Positions 24,489 through 33,491 of a DNA stretch of 64,000 bases are shown here, piece by piece. Source of the DNA: Gemmata palustris (GTDB lineage Bacteria > Planctomycetota > Planctomycetia > Gemmatales > Gemmataceae); the NCBI RefSeq assembly GCF_017939745.1, contig NZ_JAGKQQ010000001.1:4774001-4838000 (forward strand), written 5' to 3'. A program made the translations under genes and the position numbers. The first letter of the stretch is position 1. Every line of letters begins with the position of its first letter. Under the pieces are notes generated by a model, which saw only the letters and a list, made by a program, of their open reading frames with translations, ran no database searches and was not told the origin of the DNA.

Positions 24489-26537
24489 ATGATCGTCCAG
24501 CGGCTCCGCGACATCCAAAACCGGTTCGGCTTCCTTCCCGACAAGGAGCTGAAGGAGCTCTCGCGCGAAATCGACGTGCCGATGTACCGGTTGGAAGAGG
24601 TCAGCAGCTTCTTCCCGGCGTTCAAGCTCGAGCGGACCAACCCGCCCGACGTCGAGATGCGCGTCTGCCGCGACATGACGTGCCACCTGCGCGGCTCGGC
24701 GGCGCTCCTGAACGAGAAGACCGGGCTGCCCGTGCTCGCGGCCGAACTGTCGGAGCGCACCGGGAAGAAGGTGTGCGTCGAGGGCGTGTCGTGCCTGGGC
24801 CGGTGCGACCGGGCGCCGGCCGTGTGGGTCGAGAAGCGCCCCATGCCCGAGGGCGTTCACGCCTGGGTGTACGCGAACCGCCCGGGGCAGGATCTGGAAG
24901 AGGTGCTCCGCGCGCTGTCCGAGGACCGCGACCCGCCCGCACCCGACCCGGACGCCGAATACCCCCCGCACACGAACTCGAACCGCGGGTACTCGACGCC
25001 CCCGGCCGACGGCGACAGCGCCCACCCTCCCCTGCCCGCGGCCGGTTGGTCGCTCGACGTGTACGGGCGCCAGCGCTGGCCCCGCGACTACCGCGCCATC
25101 AAGCGGTTCACGGACTACCTGTCGAAGCTGATCCGGCCGCTCGTGCCCCCGCCCCGCGACATGGGCGGTAAGGATCTGGAGAACTACGTCCAGCGGTTCC
25201 ACCCGCTGCTGTGGGAACTGAAGACCGCGAACCTGCTCGGGATGGGCGGCGCCGGGGCGCCCGCGTACCAGAAGTGGCTCGACGTGTGGCGCGAGTCGGG
25301 GACGGAAAAGTACGTCGTTTGTAACGGCGACGAGAGCGAACCGGGCACGTTCAAGGACCGCGAGATTTTGTTGCGGATGCCGCACCTCGTCGTGGAGGGC
25401 GTGATCCTCGCGGGGCTGATGACCGGCGGATCGTCGGGTTACATCTTCATCCGCCACGAGTACCACGAGCAGATCCACGCGGTCCGCGAGGAGATCGAGC
25501 GGGCGCGTGAAATGGGCGCGTGCGGCGAGAACATCTTCGGCTCCGGGCGCAACTTCTCGGTCGAAGTGTTCGAGAGCCCCGGCGGGTACATCTGCGGCGA
25601 ACAGTCCGCACTCATCGAAGCGATGGAAGACCGCCGCGGGCAACCGCGGAACCGGCCGCCCGAACTGACCACCAACGGCCTACGCGACCGCCCCACGGTG
25701 GTGAACAACGTGGAGACGCTCGCGTGGGCGCCGGGCATCGTGCTGTTCGGCGGCGACAAGTACGAGATGGGCGGCTGGCGCCTCTCCGCGGACCCGAAGA
25801 TCAAGTTCGGCGGGCGCCGACTGTTCTCCGTGAGCGGCGACGTGGTGCGCCCCGGTGTTTACGAAGTGGCCGTCGGCCTGACGCTGGGCGAACTGTTCAC
25901 CGGCGACAAGTATTGCGGCGGCATCACCGGGCCGCTCCGCGCGGTTGCGGCGTCCGGGCCGTCCGGTGGATTGTTACCCGCGAAGATCCCCGTTGACCCC
26001 AAGTTCGACGAGAAAAAGCGCGCGGACGCGGTCGCCAAGATCCGCGAGCGCTCCGCGCAGGACGCGGACTACATGGCATGGTTCCTCCGAACCCACTTAC
26101 CACTCGGCGCAACGGAACTGGACCTGCTGAAAGTGCCGCTGGACCTGAACTTCTTCCGCCACATGAACGGCACACTGCGGTTCCCGGTGGAGCCGATGCT
26201 CGGGGCCGCGATCGCCGTGTACGCGGGCAACGTGGACCTGCTCGATCAGGCGGTGAACTACACCGAGTTCTACCGCAACGAGTCGTGCGGAAAGTGCATC
26301 CCGTGCCGGCTCGGGTCACAGAAGCTGGTGCAGATCGGCCAGGAGCTGCTCGCGCGCCGCGACGCGGGCCGCCCGATGGTCGGGGAAGAGGCCGAGCGCA
26401 TCAAGTCCGACGTGAAGGAAATCACCAAGACGCTGCAGCTAACGTCCATCTGCGGGCTGGGGTACGTCGCTCCCATCCCGCTCGCCACCGCGCTCTCGTA
26501 CTTCATGGACGACACCCAAAAGAAGCCGCGGGGCTGA
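24489..26537 (+). CDS. NuoE-NuoF fusion: NAD(H)-binding flavin/iron-sulfur subunit
   Basis: 682 aa. Residues 1-120 form a NuoE-like thioredoxin-fold [2Fe-2S] domain with Cys in CRDMTC (60, 65) and CLGRC (102, 106). After a Pro-rich linker comes a NuoF/HoxF-type module: GMGGAGAPAYQKW (about 250, FMN), NGDESEPGTFKDR (about 280, NADH/FMN), GGYICGEQSALIE (about 365), and a [4Fe-4S] site ESCGKCIPCRLG (about 597) with a final Cys in SICGLG (about 654). This is the NAD-reducing or NADH-oxidising diaphorase seen in complex I, soluble hydrogenases and NAD-linked formate dehydrogenases. No other Nuo, hydrogenase or formate dehydrogenase gene is nearby. Placed between the decaheme cytochrome and a NuoG-like fusion, it probably connects NAD(H) to that chain. 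Confidence 0.9.
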   Translation: MIVQRLRDIQNRFGFLPDKELKELSREIDVPMYRLEEVSSFFPAFKLERTNPPDVEMRVCRDMTCHLRGSAALLNEKTGLPVLAAELSERTGKKVCVEGVSCLGRCDRAPAVWVEKRPMPEGVHAWVYANRPGQDLEEVLRALSEDRDPPAPDPDAEYPPHTNSNRGYSTPPADGDSAHPPLPAAGWSLDVYGRQRWPRDYRAIKRFTDYLSKLIRPLVPPPRDMGGKDLENYVQRFHPLLWELKTANLLGMGGAGAPAYQKWLDVWRESGTEKYVVCNGDESEPGTFKDREILLRMPHLVVEGVILAGLMTGGSSGYIFIRHEYHEQIHAVREEIERAREMGACGENIFGSGRNFSVEVFESPGGYICGEQSALIEAMEDRRGQPRNRPPELTTNGLRDRPTVVNNVETLAWAPGIVLFGGDKYEMGGWRLSADPKIKFGGRRLFSVSGDVVRPGVYEVAVGLTLGELFTGDKYCGGITGPLRAVAASGPSGGLLPAKIPVDPKFDEKKRADAVAKIRERSAQDADYMAWFLRTHLPLGATELDLLKVPLDLNFFRHMNGTLRFPVEPMLGAAIAVYAGNVDLLDQAVNYTEFYRNESCGKCIPCRLGSQKLVQIGQELLARRDAGRPMVGEEAERIKSDVKEITKTLQLTSICGLGYVAPIPLATALSYFMDDTQKKPRG

Positions 26538-26560
26538 GAGTGGCGCGGCTCGTTAGCGAA

Positions 26561-26648
26561 CCGCGACCGCAAGGGAGCGGTTGCGGCTCAGACTTTGAAC
26601 AGTGATCGCAAACAATCTGTTGTGCCTCCCGCTCCCTTGCGGTCGCGG
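26561..26648. repeat. Perfect 20-bp inverted repeat between NuoEF and NuoG-like genes
   Basis: CCGCGACCGCAAGGGAGCGG (26561-26580) is matched by its exact complement at 26629-26648 across a 48-nt loop. The short direct sequence GCGGCTCGTTA flanks both sides. It is a dispersed-type palindrome, or a processing/attenuation structure within a same-strand gene pair. Confidence 0.8.
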
Positions 26649-26724
26649 CTCGTTAAGCTCGCCCACACGACAATTGTTCGCCCCGAAATCGTCGAACTCG
26701 TTCTCGCTCGCGTGAGTTTCCACC

Positions 26725-29487
26725 ATGCCCGACTTCGCCGATCCCGACATCTCTCTCGGCCGTGAAGAGGAATCCCTCTTCGCCCGCGACGACAACGACG
26801 TCCTCGTGCGCCGCGAAAAGGAGACGCGCGACCGGTTCAACGACCTAGTGACCATCGTCATCGACGGGTACGCGGTCGAGGTGCCGCGCGCGGTCCCGAA
26901 GACCGACTCGCAGGGCAACGTGCTCCGCGACCCGGACGGTAAGGAGATCCCGCGCACCACGACCATCTACGATGCCGCGGCCGCGCTCGTCGAACAGGGC
27001 GCGTGGTCCGACGAGGAACTGAAGACCCGCATCCCGGTGCTGTGCCACCAGCGCCACGTCGCGCCGGTGGCCGTGTGCCGCATGTGCTCGGTCCACATCA
27101 GCAGCATGAAGCGCGGCAAGTTGACGGCCGGGCGCAAACTGGTGCCCGCGTGCCAGCACCGCGTCGAAACGAACATGGTGGTGACCACGCGCGCCGGGCT
27201 CGAGGGGTACAACCCGGAGAAGCGGACGACGGCCGAGGAAAAAGTGGTCGAGCGCGCCGCGGGCGACGTGAACTCGTCCATTCGGATGCTCGCCGAATTC
27301 CTGGTGGCGGACCACTGCCACGAACCGCTCACTCCCACCCGCCGGTACGAAGACGAACTGAGTACGGTCGCACGGTCCCTCGGCGTGATCGAGGTCCACG
27401 ACGACGAGGTGGAACTCAAGGTGCGCGAGAGCCTCCGGCGCGCCCCGGAACTGCCCAGCCGCAACACCGCCCAGGAAGCGATTCCCAAGTCCCGGCGCAT
27501 CGAACTCCCGCTGCTCCCGACGCTCGAAGCCAAAGAACTGAACGAAGAGCGCTCCGACCTGCGCCCCGCGTGGGAAGAGTGGAACGCGCTGATCGACGAC
27601 AACTACCCGTACTCGTCGCGCACCGTGGTGGTGGACCACGACCGGTGCATCCTGTGCGACCGGTGCGTGCGCGCGTGCTCGGAGGTGAAGCCGTTCAAGG
27701 TGATCGGGCACACCGGTAAGGGGTACGGCACGCGCATCAGCTTCGACCTCGACTCGATCATGCGCGACTCCACCTGCGTGCAGTGCGGCGAGTGCATGAA
27801 CAGTTGCCCGACCGGGGCGCTCTCGCTCCGGCGCCGCGTGCGCCCGCGGGCGTGGGAGGACTCGCCGGAACAGATCCCGGTGAACCCGAACACGTCGTTC
27901 CCCAAATCGTCCGGGTTCCTCACCGCCGACGAGATGCTGCAGGTGTGGCTGCTCTACGAGAGCCCGACGCGCGGCCCGCGGGTCGTGTTCCCGTTCCGCT
28001 CGATCCCGTACTCGTACCTGAAGTGGAACGAGGGCGCGGTCCGCAAGTGGGAGATCGCCCCGGGCGAAAAGAAAGTGCTGTGCGAGGAGGGCGAGTACGG
28101 GAGCACCGCGTTCCTGCTGCAAGGGTCCGGCACGTTCGAGATCTACGTCCGCGGCGCGGTGGCGACACAGAAGCCCGGGTTCTTCGCGAGCTTGTTCGGC
28201 AAGAAGCCCAGTAACACGAAGGCGGCCGGGTACGGCGACCTAGTGAAGGTCGCGATGGGCAACGAACTGGTTCTGGGGGAAATGACGTGCGTCACCCAGC
28301 GCCCGCGCGTCGCGAGCGTGATCGGCGTCGCGGAGGATGACAACCGCGAACTCGTGCTCGGGGCCGACGAAAACGGCTGGCCGACCGCCACCCCGCACCC
28401 CACGAAATCCGCGCCAGTTGTCGTGTACGAAATCACGCGCAACATGCTCGACATGATGCAGCGGGCCGCGTCCGCGCGGGAAGACATTCAGGAAATGTAC
28501 ACCCTGCGCGCGATCCAGACGGGCGTGCAGAGCGGGCGCCTCTTCCAGTTGCTCGACACGATGGAGCGCCAACAGGCGGTCACGTTCCTGCTCACCGAAG
28601 GGGTGCAGTTCGGGCGCGTCGCGGCCGGCGAAACGATCATCGCCGAGGGCGACACGGCCGCGGCGTTCTACATCATCCGGCTCGGCACCGTGCGCGTTTT
28701 CACCACGGCCGGCGGCGGCGAACAGGTGCTCCGAATCCTGTCCGTCGGAGACGGTTTCGGCGAGGCGGGCCTCCTGTCCGAGCGCCCCGGCATCCGCACC
28801 GCGACCATCGCCGCGCTCGACCCGGTGGAGGTCGTGCGCGTGCCCGGTCCCGTGTTCCGCAAACTGTGCGACCGGTTCCCGGCACTGAAAGAGGGCATGA
28901 AGACCGCGCCGCGCCCCGCGGTGCCGGGGGTCGAGAAGGCCCCGCCGCCCGCAGTGCTACGCGACTACGTCCGCCAGGGGTTGTACCAGGGGCAAAAGTT
29001 GCTGGTGCTCGACCTGAAGAGCTGCACCCGGTGCGACGAATGTACTCGCGCCTGCGCCGACTCCCACGACGGCAACGCGCGCCTGCTGCGCGAGGGGCTG
29101 CGGTTCGGCGACTTCCTGGTGGCGACCTCGTGCCGGTCGTGCCACAAGCCGTACTGCATGGAGGGGTGCCCGGTGGACGCGATCCACCGGCGCGGTAACC
29201 ACCTGGAAGTGGTCATCGAGAACCACTGCATCGGGTGCGGGCTGTGCGAGCGGAACTGCCCCTACGGGGCGATTCACATGGTGCCCCGCGGTACCCCGAA
29301 CCCGGCCGCGGCCGAAATCCCCGGCGGCAACCCGCACATGACCGCGGCCCGGCGCGCGGTGAACTGCGACCTGTGCAACGGCGACGAGCCGTACTGCGTG
29401 CAGGCGTGCCCGCACGAGGCCGCCTACCGCAAGACCGGCCCCGCGCTGCTCGACGAGATCCTTCACCGGCTCGACACGCACGATTGA
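26725..29487 (+). CDS. NuoG-like / cNMP-binding / DmsB-like iron-sulfur fusion protein
   Basis: 920 aa, cytoplasmic, no signal. N-terminal NuoG-like [2Fe-2S] domain: Cys 107, 118, 121 and 143. Next come two [4Fe-4S] sets: C308, C311, C314, C318 and C361, C364, C367, C371. Two cyclic-nucleotide-binding-like beta-rolls follow, at about 445-590 (interrupted, degenerate) and 610-735 (AAGETIIAEGDTAAAFYI, VGDGFGEAGLLSERPGIRTA). The C-terminus is a four-cluster ferredoxin of the DmsB/HybA/NrfC type (CTRCDECTRAC at 767-777, CRSCHKPYCMEGCP at 803-816, CIGCGLCERNCP at 835-846, CDLCN..CVQACP at 881-896). The usual NuoG His-Cys3 site and the molybdopterin part are missing. It is likely a partner of the NuoEF fusion, carrying electrons through up to seven Fe-S clusters, with possible nucleotide control. 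Confidence 0.9.
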   Translation: MPDFADPDISLGREEESLFARDDNDVLVRREKETRDRFNDLVTIVIDGYAVEVPRAVPKTDSQGNVLRDPDGKEIPRTTTIYDAAAALVEQGAWSDEELKTRIPVLCHQRHVAPVAVCRMCSVHISSMKRGKLTAGRKLVPACQHRVETNMVVTTRAGLEGYNPEKRTTAEEKVVERAAGDVNSSIRMLAEFLVADHCHEPLTPTRRYEDELSTVARSLGVIEVHDDEVELKVRESLRRAPELPSRNTAQEAIPKSRRIELPLLPTLEAKELNEERSDLRPAWEEWNALIDDNYPYSSRTVVVDHDRCILCDRCVRACSEVKPFKVIGHTGKGYGTRISFDLDSIMRDSTCVQCGECMNSCPTGALSLRRRVRPRAWEDSPEQIPVNPNTSFPKSSGFLTADEMLQVWLLYESPTRGPRVVFPFRSIPYSYLKWNEGAVRKWEIAPGEKKVLCEEGEYGSTAFLLQGSGTFEIYVRGAVATQKPGFFASLFGKKPSNTKAAGYGDLVKVAMGNELVLGEMTCVTQRPRVASVIGVAEDDNRELVLGADENGWPTATPHPTKSAPVVVYEITRNMLDMMQRAASAREDIQEMYTLRAIQTGVQSGRLFQLLDTMERQQAVTFLLTEGVQFGRVAAGETIIAEGDTAAAFYIIRLGTVRVFTTAGGGEQVLRILSVGDGFGEAGLLSERPGIRTATIAALDPVEVVRVPGPVFRKLCDRFPALKEGMKTAPRPAVPGVEKAPPPAVLRDYVRQGLYQGQKLLVLDLKSCTRCDECTRACADSHDGNARLLREGLRFGDFLVATSCRSCHKPYCMEGCPVDAIHRRGNHLEVVIENHCIGCGLCERNCPYGAIHMVPRGTPNPAAAEIPGGNPHMTAARRAVNCDLCNGDEPYCVQACPHEAAYRKTGPALLDEILHRLDTHD

Positions 29488-29579
29488 ACCGCGCTCTTTG
29501 CGAACGTCGTAAATGAGATCGGGGCGCACGGAATGGCGCGCCCGGCCCGCCATCTCGCGTTCTCCAACTCTGCCCGTTG

Positions 29580-31181
29580 CTACCGGACCTGCAAATCGAT
29601 GTTGGCCCACCCCACCCAACTCGGGGATTCCGTCGTGTGAATTTGTACGTATCGCGCGGTGAGACCCGGGGTAAACGTGTACTTCAGTTCTTGCAGGTTA
29701 TCCGTCTCTCCTACGAACGTGTGGACCAGTTTGGCTTTCGCACGATCTTTACCAATCGGCACATCGGACACCCAGACCTCGTGGACCGTTTCTCCCTTGG
29801 GAGTCTGGCTGGCCACCAACGTGATGCGGTCCAATTTCCGCGAGGTGCCTAGGTCCGCCTCGATCCAGCCCGGCGCGTAGCCGCCCGAATTCCAGCGGCT
29901 CACTTTGTCGAGCGACGCGAAGGGGTTGCTCGGGCCGTCGGCCTCGTCGCCGGTGCTACTGGCCCGTGCCGAAGCGGTCGCCCGGCTGGACGGGGCTTCC
30001 ATCTTGTACTGCGTCACGAGTTTCAGCGGCACCGTGGTCTCGCCCAGCGCGGTTACCACCTTCAGATCGCCGAGCGCCTTCAGATCGAGGGTTCCGGTCA
30101 ACTGATCGCCGTTGTGGAACCGGACCGCAGCCGTGCCCCGATCGTCTTTGAACTGCACGGACGCGACCTGTTCGACCGGGATGCGCACCTCGCCGAAACT
30201 CGCGAGCAGCCGCAGTTCTTTGAGACTGTCCGACTTCCCCACTACCCGCGAGCCGTCGTTCAGGTCCACGGCCACCGCGACCGGCGCCGGCTTCTTGTCA
30301 GCACCTTCCTTGTCCTGACCGTCCCGCGGCGCGAAGGCGCCGAGCGCGGTGATACTCAGGAACAGGGCCAGGGCCAGGGCCAATTTCCATTTGAACATGG
30401 TCATTCCTTTCAAAGCGTGTTGGGCCAGGCGCAAAACTTCGCCGGACGCAACGGCTTGGTGCGGGGACTCCGATTCCCGGAAGGCCAGGGCGACTTTGAC
30501 TGTGCGTGCCGTCAGAGCGGCCGAAAGTTCGTTCCGCGTGGTGTGCAGAACGGTCGCGACCACCACCGGGGCCAACCCGCGGCGCGTCAATAATTCGCGC
30601 AATCGGGTCCGGCCGCGCTCGAGCCGCCCCTTCACTGAACCGACGCTCCAGCCGAGCCGGTGCGCCGCTTCTTCCTGGCTGAGGCCCTCGAAACAGCACA
30701 GCACCACCGCGAGTCGGTAGACTTGCGGTAGGCGCCGGACCTCTTCCTCCAGCGCCTGAAGTAGTTCGCGAACACTCAGTCGGGAAAGCGGATCGGTGTG
30801 GGAGCCGGGTACCTCGTCGGCGGTGAGAGCTTCTTTACGAACGGGATGGCGTTGGGCGGTCCGCCGAGCATTGCGGGCGACGCGCACAGCAACGCCGTGG
30901 AGCCAAGCCACCAGAGAGTTGCAGCGCAGCGAACCGGCTTTGCGGGCCAGCACCAAAAACGTGGCCTGAAACGCATCCTCGGCCGCGTGGACGTTCCCGA
31001 GTTGACGGTAGCAGACGTTGTAAACCATCGACCCGTGTCGCGCGACCAGCGTTGTAAACGCGCTGTGGTCGCGCTGCCGGGCGAAGCGAGTCAACAAGGC
31101 GCTGTCGCTCAGCGCCTCCAAATCCATCGAAGTCGATAAACGGTTGAGGTGATCCAGTAAGCGTGCGGTCCGAACGGTCAT
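29580..31181 (-). CDS. ECF sigma factor with TM anchor and discoidin-like C-terminal domain
   Basis: 533 aa from the ATG at 31181 (MTVRTARLLDHLNRLS); an in-frame upstream Met adds only improbable sequence. Sigma region 2 (about 20-95, YRQLGNVHAAEDAFQATFLV) and region 4 (about 130-190, GLSQEEAAHRLGWSVGSVKG) are complete. A TM helix near 257-280 (KWKLALALALFLSITALGAF) follows. The remaining 250 residues would be outside: a beta-rich segment (DLNDGSRVVGKSDSLKELRL) and an F5/8 type C (discoidin)-like domain with GYAPGWIEADLG and ARYVQIHTTE. No anti-sigma gene is adjacent. The sigma domain would be tethered to the membrane and perhaps freed by proteolysis when the outer domain senses a ligand. It is transcribed divergently from a receptor-type kinase. 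Confidence 0.87.
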   Translation of the reverse strand: MTVRTARLLDHLNRLSTSMDLEALSDSALLTRFARQRDHSAFTTLVARHGSMVYNVCYRQLGNVHAAEDAFQATFLVLARKAGSLRCNSLVAWLHGVAVRVARNARRTAQRHPVRKEALTADEVPGSHTDPLSRLSVRELLQALEEEVRRLPQVYRLAVVLCCFEGLSQEEAAHRLGWSVGSVKGRLERGRTRLRELLTRRGLAPVVVATVLHTTRNELSAALTARTVKVALAFRESESPHQAVASGEVLRLAQHALKGMTMFKWKLALALALFLSITALGAFAPRDGQDKEGADKKPAPVAVAVDLNDGSRVVGKSDSLKELRLLASFGEVRIPVEQVASVQFKDDRGTAAVRFHNGDQLTGTLDLKALGDLKVVTALGETTVPLKLVTQYKMEAPSSRATASARASSTGDEADGPSNPFASLDKVSRWNSGGYAPGWIEADLGTSRKLDRITLVASQTPKGETVHEVWVSDVPIGKDRAKAKLVHTFVGETDNLQELKYTFTPGLTARYVQIHTTESPSWVGWANIDLQVR

Positions 31182-31411
31182 GGCTGAAGCCCCAGACGAG
31201 TACCCACTTTCACCGATGTAGTGTCCGGTGGAAGTCGCACCGCACACAGCTTTTTTGTGGCGCGTTGTCAGATTCAAGATTCCCCCGGCCGCGACTTCGC
31301 TTAAACAGTTCTCGTGAAATAAGTTCCGCCATCTCGGGTGAGTTCGCACCCTGCCCCGCACGAATAAGGTAGACTGGCATTTAGTGCCTCTGTCCCCCGC
31401 GTATCGACTTT

Positions 31412-33352
31412 ATGAGTGACGAGACTCAACACGCCCCGCGCGCCTTCGCGCCTCCCGGTGACCCGACCCTCACGGCCGCGGGCACGGCGACCGGCAGTGC
31501 CGAGTCTGTGCCGCACGCCGAGACGCTCGCGCAGACGCCCGACCAGATCCAGCGCACGGCCGCGGCAATCGCGCCGCCGAGTTTAGGTAGCGCCGTTGCG
31601 GGGTACGAGATCATCGGCGAACTCGGGCGCGGGGGCATGGGCGTCGTCTACAAGGCCCGGCACCTCAAGCTGAACCGCATTGTCGCGCTCAAGATGGTTC
31701 TGAACAGCGGACACGCCGACGCGCGCGACATCGCCCGGTTCGTCACCGAGGCCCAGGCGGTCGCCGACATCCACCACGCGAACGTGATTCAGATCTTCGA
31801 TAGCGGCGAGGCGCACGGGTGCCCGTACATGGCGATGGAGTGTCTGGACGGCGGGAGCCTCGCCCAGCGCCTTCGCGCATCCGGGAAAATGGCCCCGCGA
31901 GCCGCCGCCGAACTCGTTGCCAAGATCGCACGCGGCGTGCAGGCCGCACACGATAGGGGTATCGTTCACCGCGACCTCAAGCCACACAACGTGCTCCTCG
32001 ATTCGCGGGGCGCCACGACAGAAGCGTGGGGCGAGCCGAAGGTGATGGACTTCGGGCTGGCGAAGCGCGACGGTGCCGAACTCACGCAGACGGGCGCCGT
32101 AATGGGCACCCCGGCGTACATGTCGCCGGAACAGGCGAAGGGCGAGACGAAGAACATCGGCCCCGCGTCCGACGTGTACGCGCTGGGCGTCATCCTGTAC
32201 GAGTGCCTGTGCGGGTCCGTGCCGTTCAAGGGCAGCGATGCGTGGTCCGTGATCCGGCAGGTGATTAGCGAGGAACCGGAACTGGCCGCGCGCCGCGCGC
32301 CCGGCGTGCCCCGCGATCTCGACCTGATCTGCCAGAAGTGTCTGGCAAAGGAGCCGCACGAACGGTACGCGAGCGCCGCGGCGCTGGCCGACGACCTCCA
32401 GCGGTACCTCAACGGCGAAGCGCTCCTCGGTCCGCGCACCGGAGTGTGGTACGCGGGCCGAAAACTGGCCCACCGGTGGTGGCGCCCGGTCGCGGTCGTC
32501 GGCGTACTCCTCGGATTGGTCCTCGCGGCCTGGCTCCTGCCGTCGCCACTGGACCGGCGGCCCGCGCCGAGCGACGATTCGGAAAAGGAGAAGGAAGCGG
32601 ACGCCGCGCTCGTGCTCTTGCGCCAAGAGGTGACCAATCAGGTCAACGCGCTCCGCATGTCGGCCCCCAAACCGGACCGCACGTCCCCGCACAAGATGGG
32701 GGCGCTGGCCGAACTGCCGCCGACGGACTACTCGCGGTTCAACGTGTTCAAGGACGAGCGGGTCATCGACATGCGCGGGTGGCGGCACGTGGACCCGAAC
32801 GACCCGAAGGACGAGTGCGCGGTGCTGTACTCCACCCGGCGCGAGATGATGAAGATCGCTCCGGCCGACGAACTGCGCATCGAAACGCGAACGACGGGCC
32901 GCGACGTGGTGAACCGGGCGATACTGCCGACACCCAAAAAGGTCCGCGCGTTCAGCACGGAGCGGCCCGGGTTCGTGGGCCAACAGGCGATGAAGGTGCG
33001 GCACCTCGTGTTCGACGTGCGCGACGTCCCAGTGAAACAGGAATTTACACTGCGGTACACCAGCACTTACTGGAACTCGCTCCAGTCGCCCGACGAGCAG
33101 TGGTTCGGCGTGATCGGCTACGAGGGCTCGGTGAAAGCCTCCATGCTGATGCTGTTCCCCGAGGACCACCCGTTCCGCGAGCACAAGTTCCTCTACGCGC
33201 CGACGAAAAGCGACGACCCGACGAAGCGCGAAGCCCCGCAGCCGTACACCGGCCCGCTCATCACCGTCGCGGCCGAGGACAAGAGCTGGCTGTACTGGGA
33301 GATCCCCAGCCCGAAAGCGAACCACGTCTACCGCGTCGATTGGACGTGGTGA
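31412..33352 (+). CDS. Transmembrane Hanks-type Ser/Thr protein kinase
   Basis: 646 aa. A disordered N-terminus of about 60 residues precedes a full kinase domain (about 66-335): ELGRGGMGVVY, VALKMV, HRDLKPHNVLL (about 186), DFGLAK (about 212), GTPAYMSPEQA and the DVYALGVILYE helix. A single TM helix lies near 360-380. The 260-residue C-terminal region, predicted outside, is not one of the common sensor domains (no PASTA, WD40 or TPR); it contains RGWRHVDPNDPKDECAVLY and ends in HVYRVDWTW. All catalytic residues are present. It shares a 230-bp divergent promoter region with the membrane-anchored ECF sigma factor, suggesting a joint signalling function. Confidence 0.92.
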   Translation: MSDETQHAPRAFAPPGDPTLTAAGTATGSAESVPHAETLAQTPDQIQRTAAAIAPPSLGSAVAGYEIIGELGRGGMGVVYKARHLKLNRIVALKMVLNSGHADARDIARFVTEAQAVADIHHANVIQIFDSGEAHGCPYMAMECLDGGSLAQRLRASGKMAPRAAAELVAKIARGVQAAHDRGIVHRDLKPHNVLLDSRGATTEAWGEPKVMDFGLAKRDGAELTQTGAVMGTPAYMSPEQAKGETKNIGPASDVYALGVILYECLCGSVPFKGSDAWSVIRQVISEEPELAARRAPGVPRDLDLICQKCLAKEPHERYASAAALADDLQRYLNGEALLGPRTGVWYAGRKLAHRWWRPVAVVGVLLGLVLAAWLLPSPLDRRPAPSDDSEKEKEADAALVLLRQEVTNQVNALRMSAPKPDRTSPHKMGALAELPPTDYSRFNVFKDERVIDMRGWRHVDPNDPKDECAVLYSTRREMMKIAPADELRIETRTTGRDVVNRAILPTPKKVRAFSTERPGFVGQQAMKVRHLVFDVRDVPVKQEFTLRYTSTYWNSLQSPDEQWFGVIGYEGSVKASMLMLFPEDHPFREHKFLYAPTKSDDPTKREAPQPYTGPLITVAAEDKSWLYWEIPSPKANHVYRVDWTW

Positions 33353-33491
33353 ACGGCAGCACCTCTAAATATCTCGCCAAATGGAGAAGTGTTCCACCAC
33401 TCCCGCGTTAGATTGCAAAGACCGCAGTGTTCGGGGATGATAGCTTGGTCGAGCTAATCAGGAGTTCGGAGAAGGGAGGCAAAGCGTTGTC

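Noticed and set aside
29134-29166. CRSCH in the Fe-S fusion protein as a heme c site
   Set aside because: The protein has no export signal and the motif fits the CxxCxxxxCxxxCP pattern of a DmsB-type [4Fe-4S] cluster.
31583-33325. Minus-strand open frame opposite the kinase gene
   Set aside because: No domain recognised; the kinase motifs are on the plus strand.
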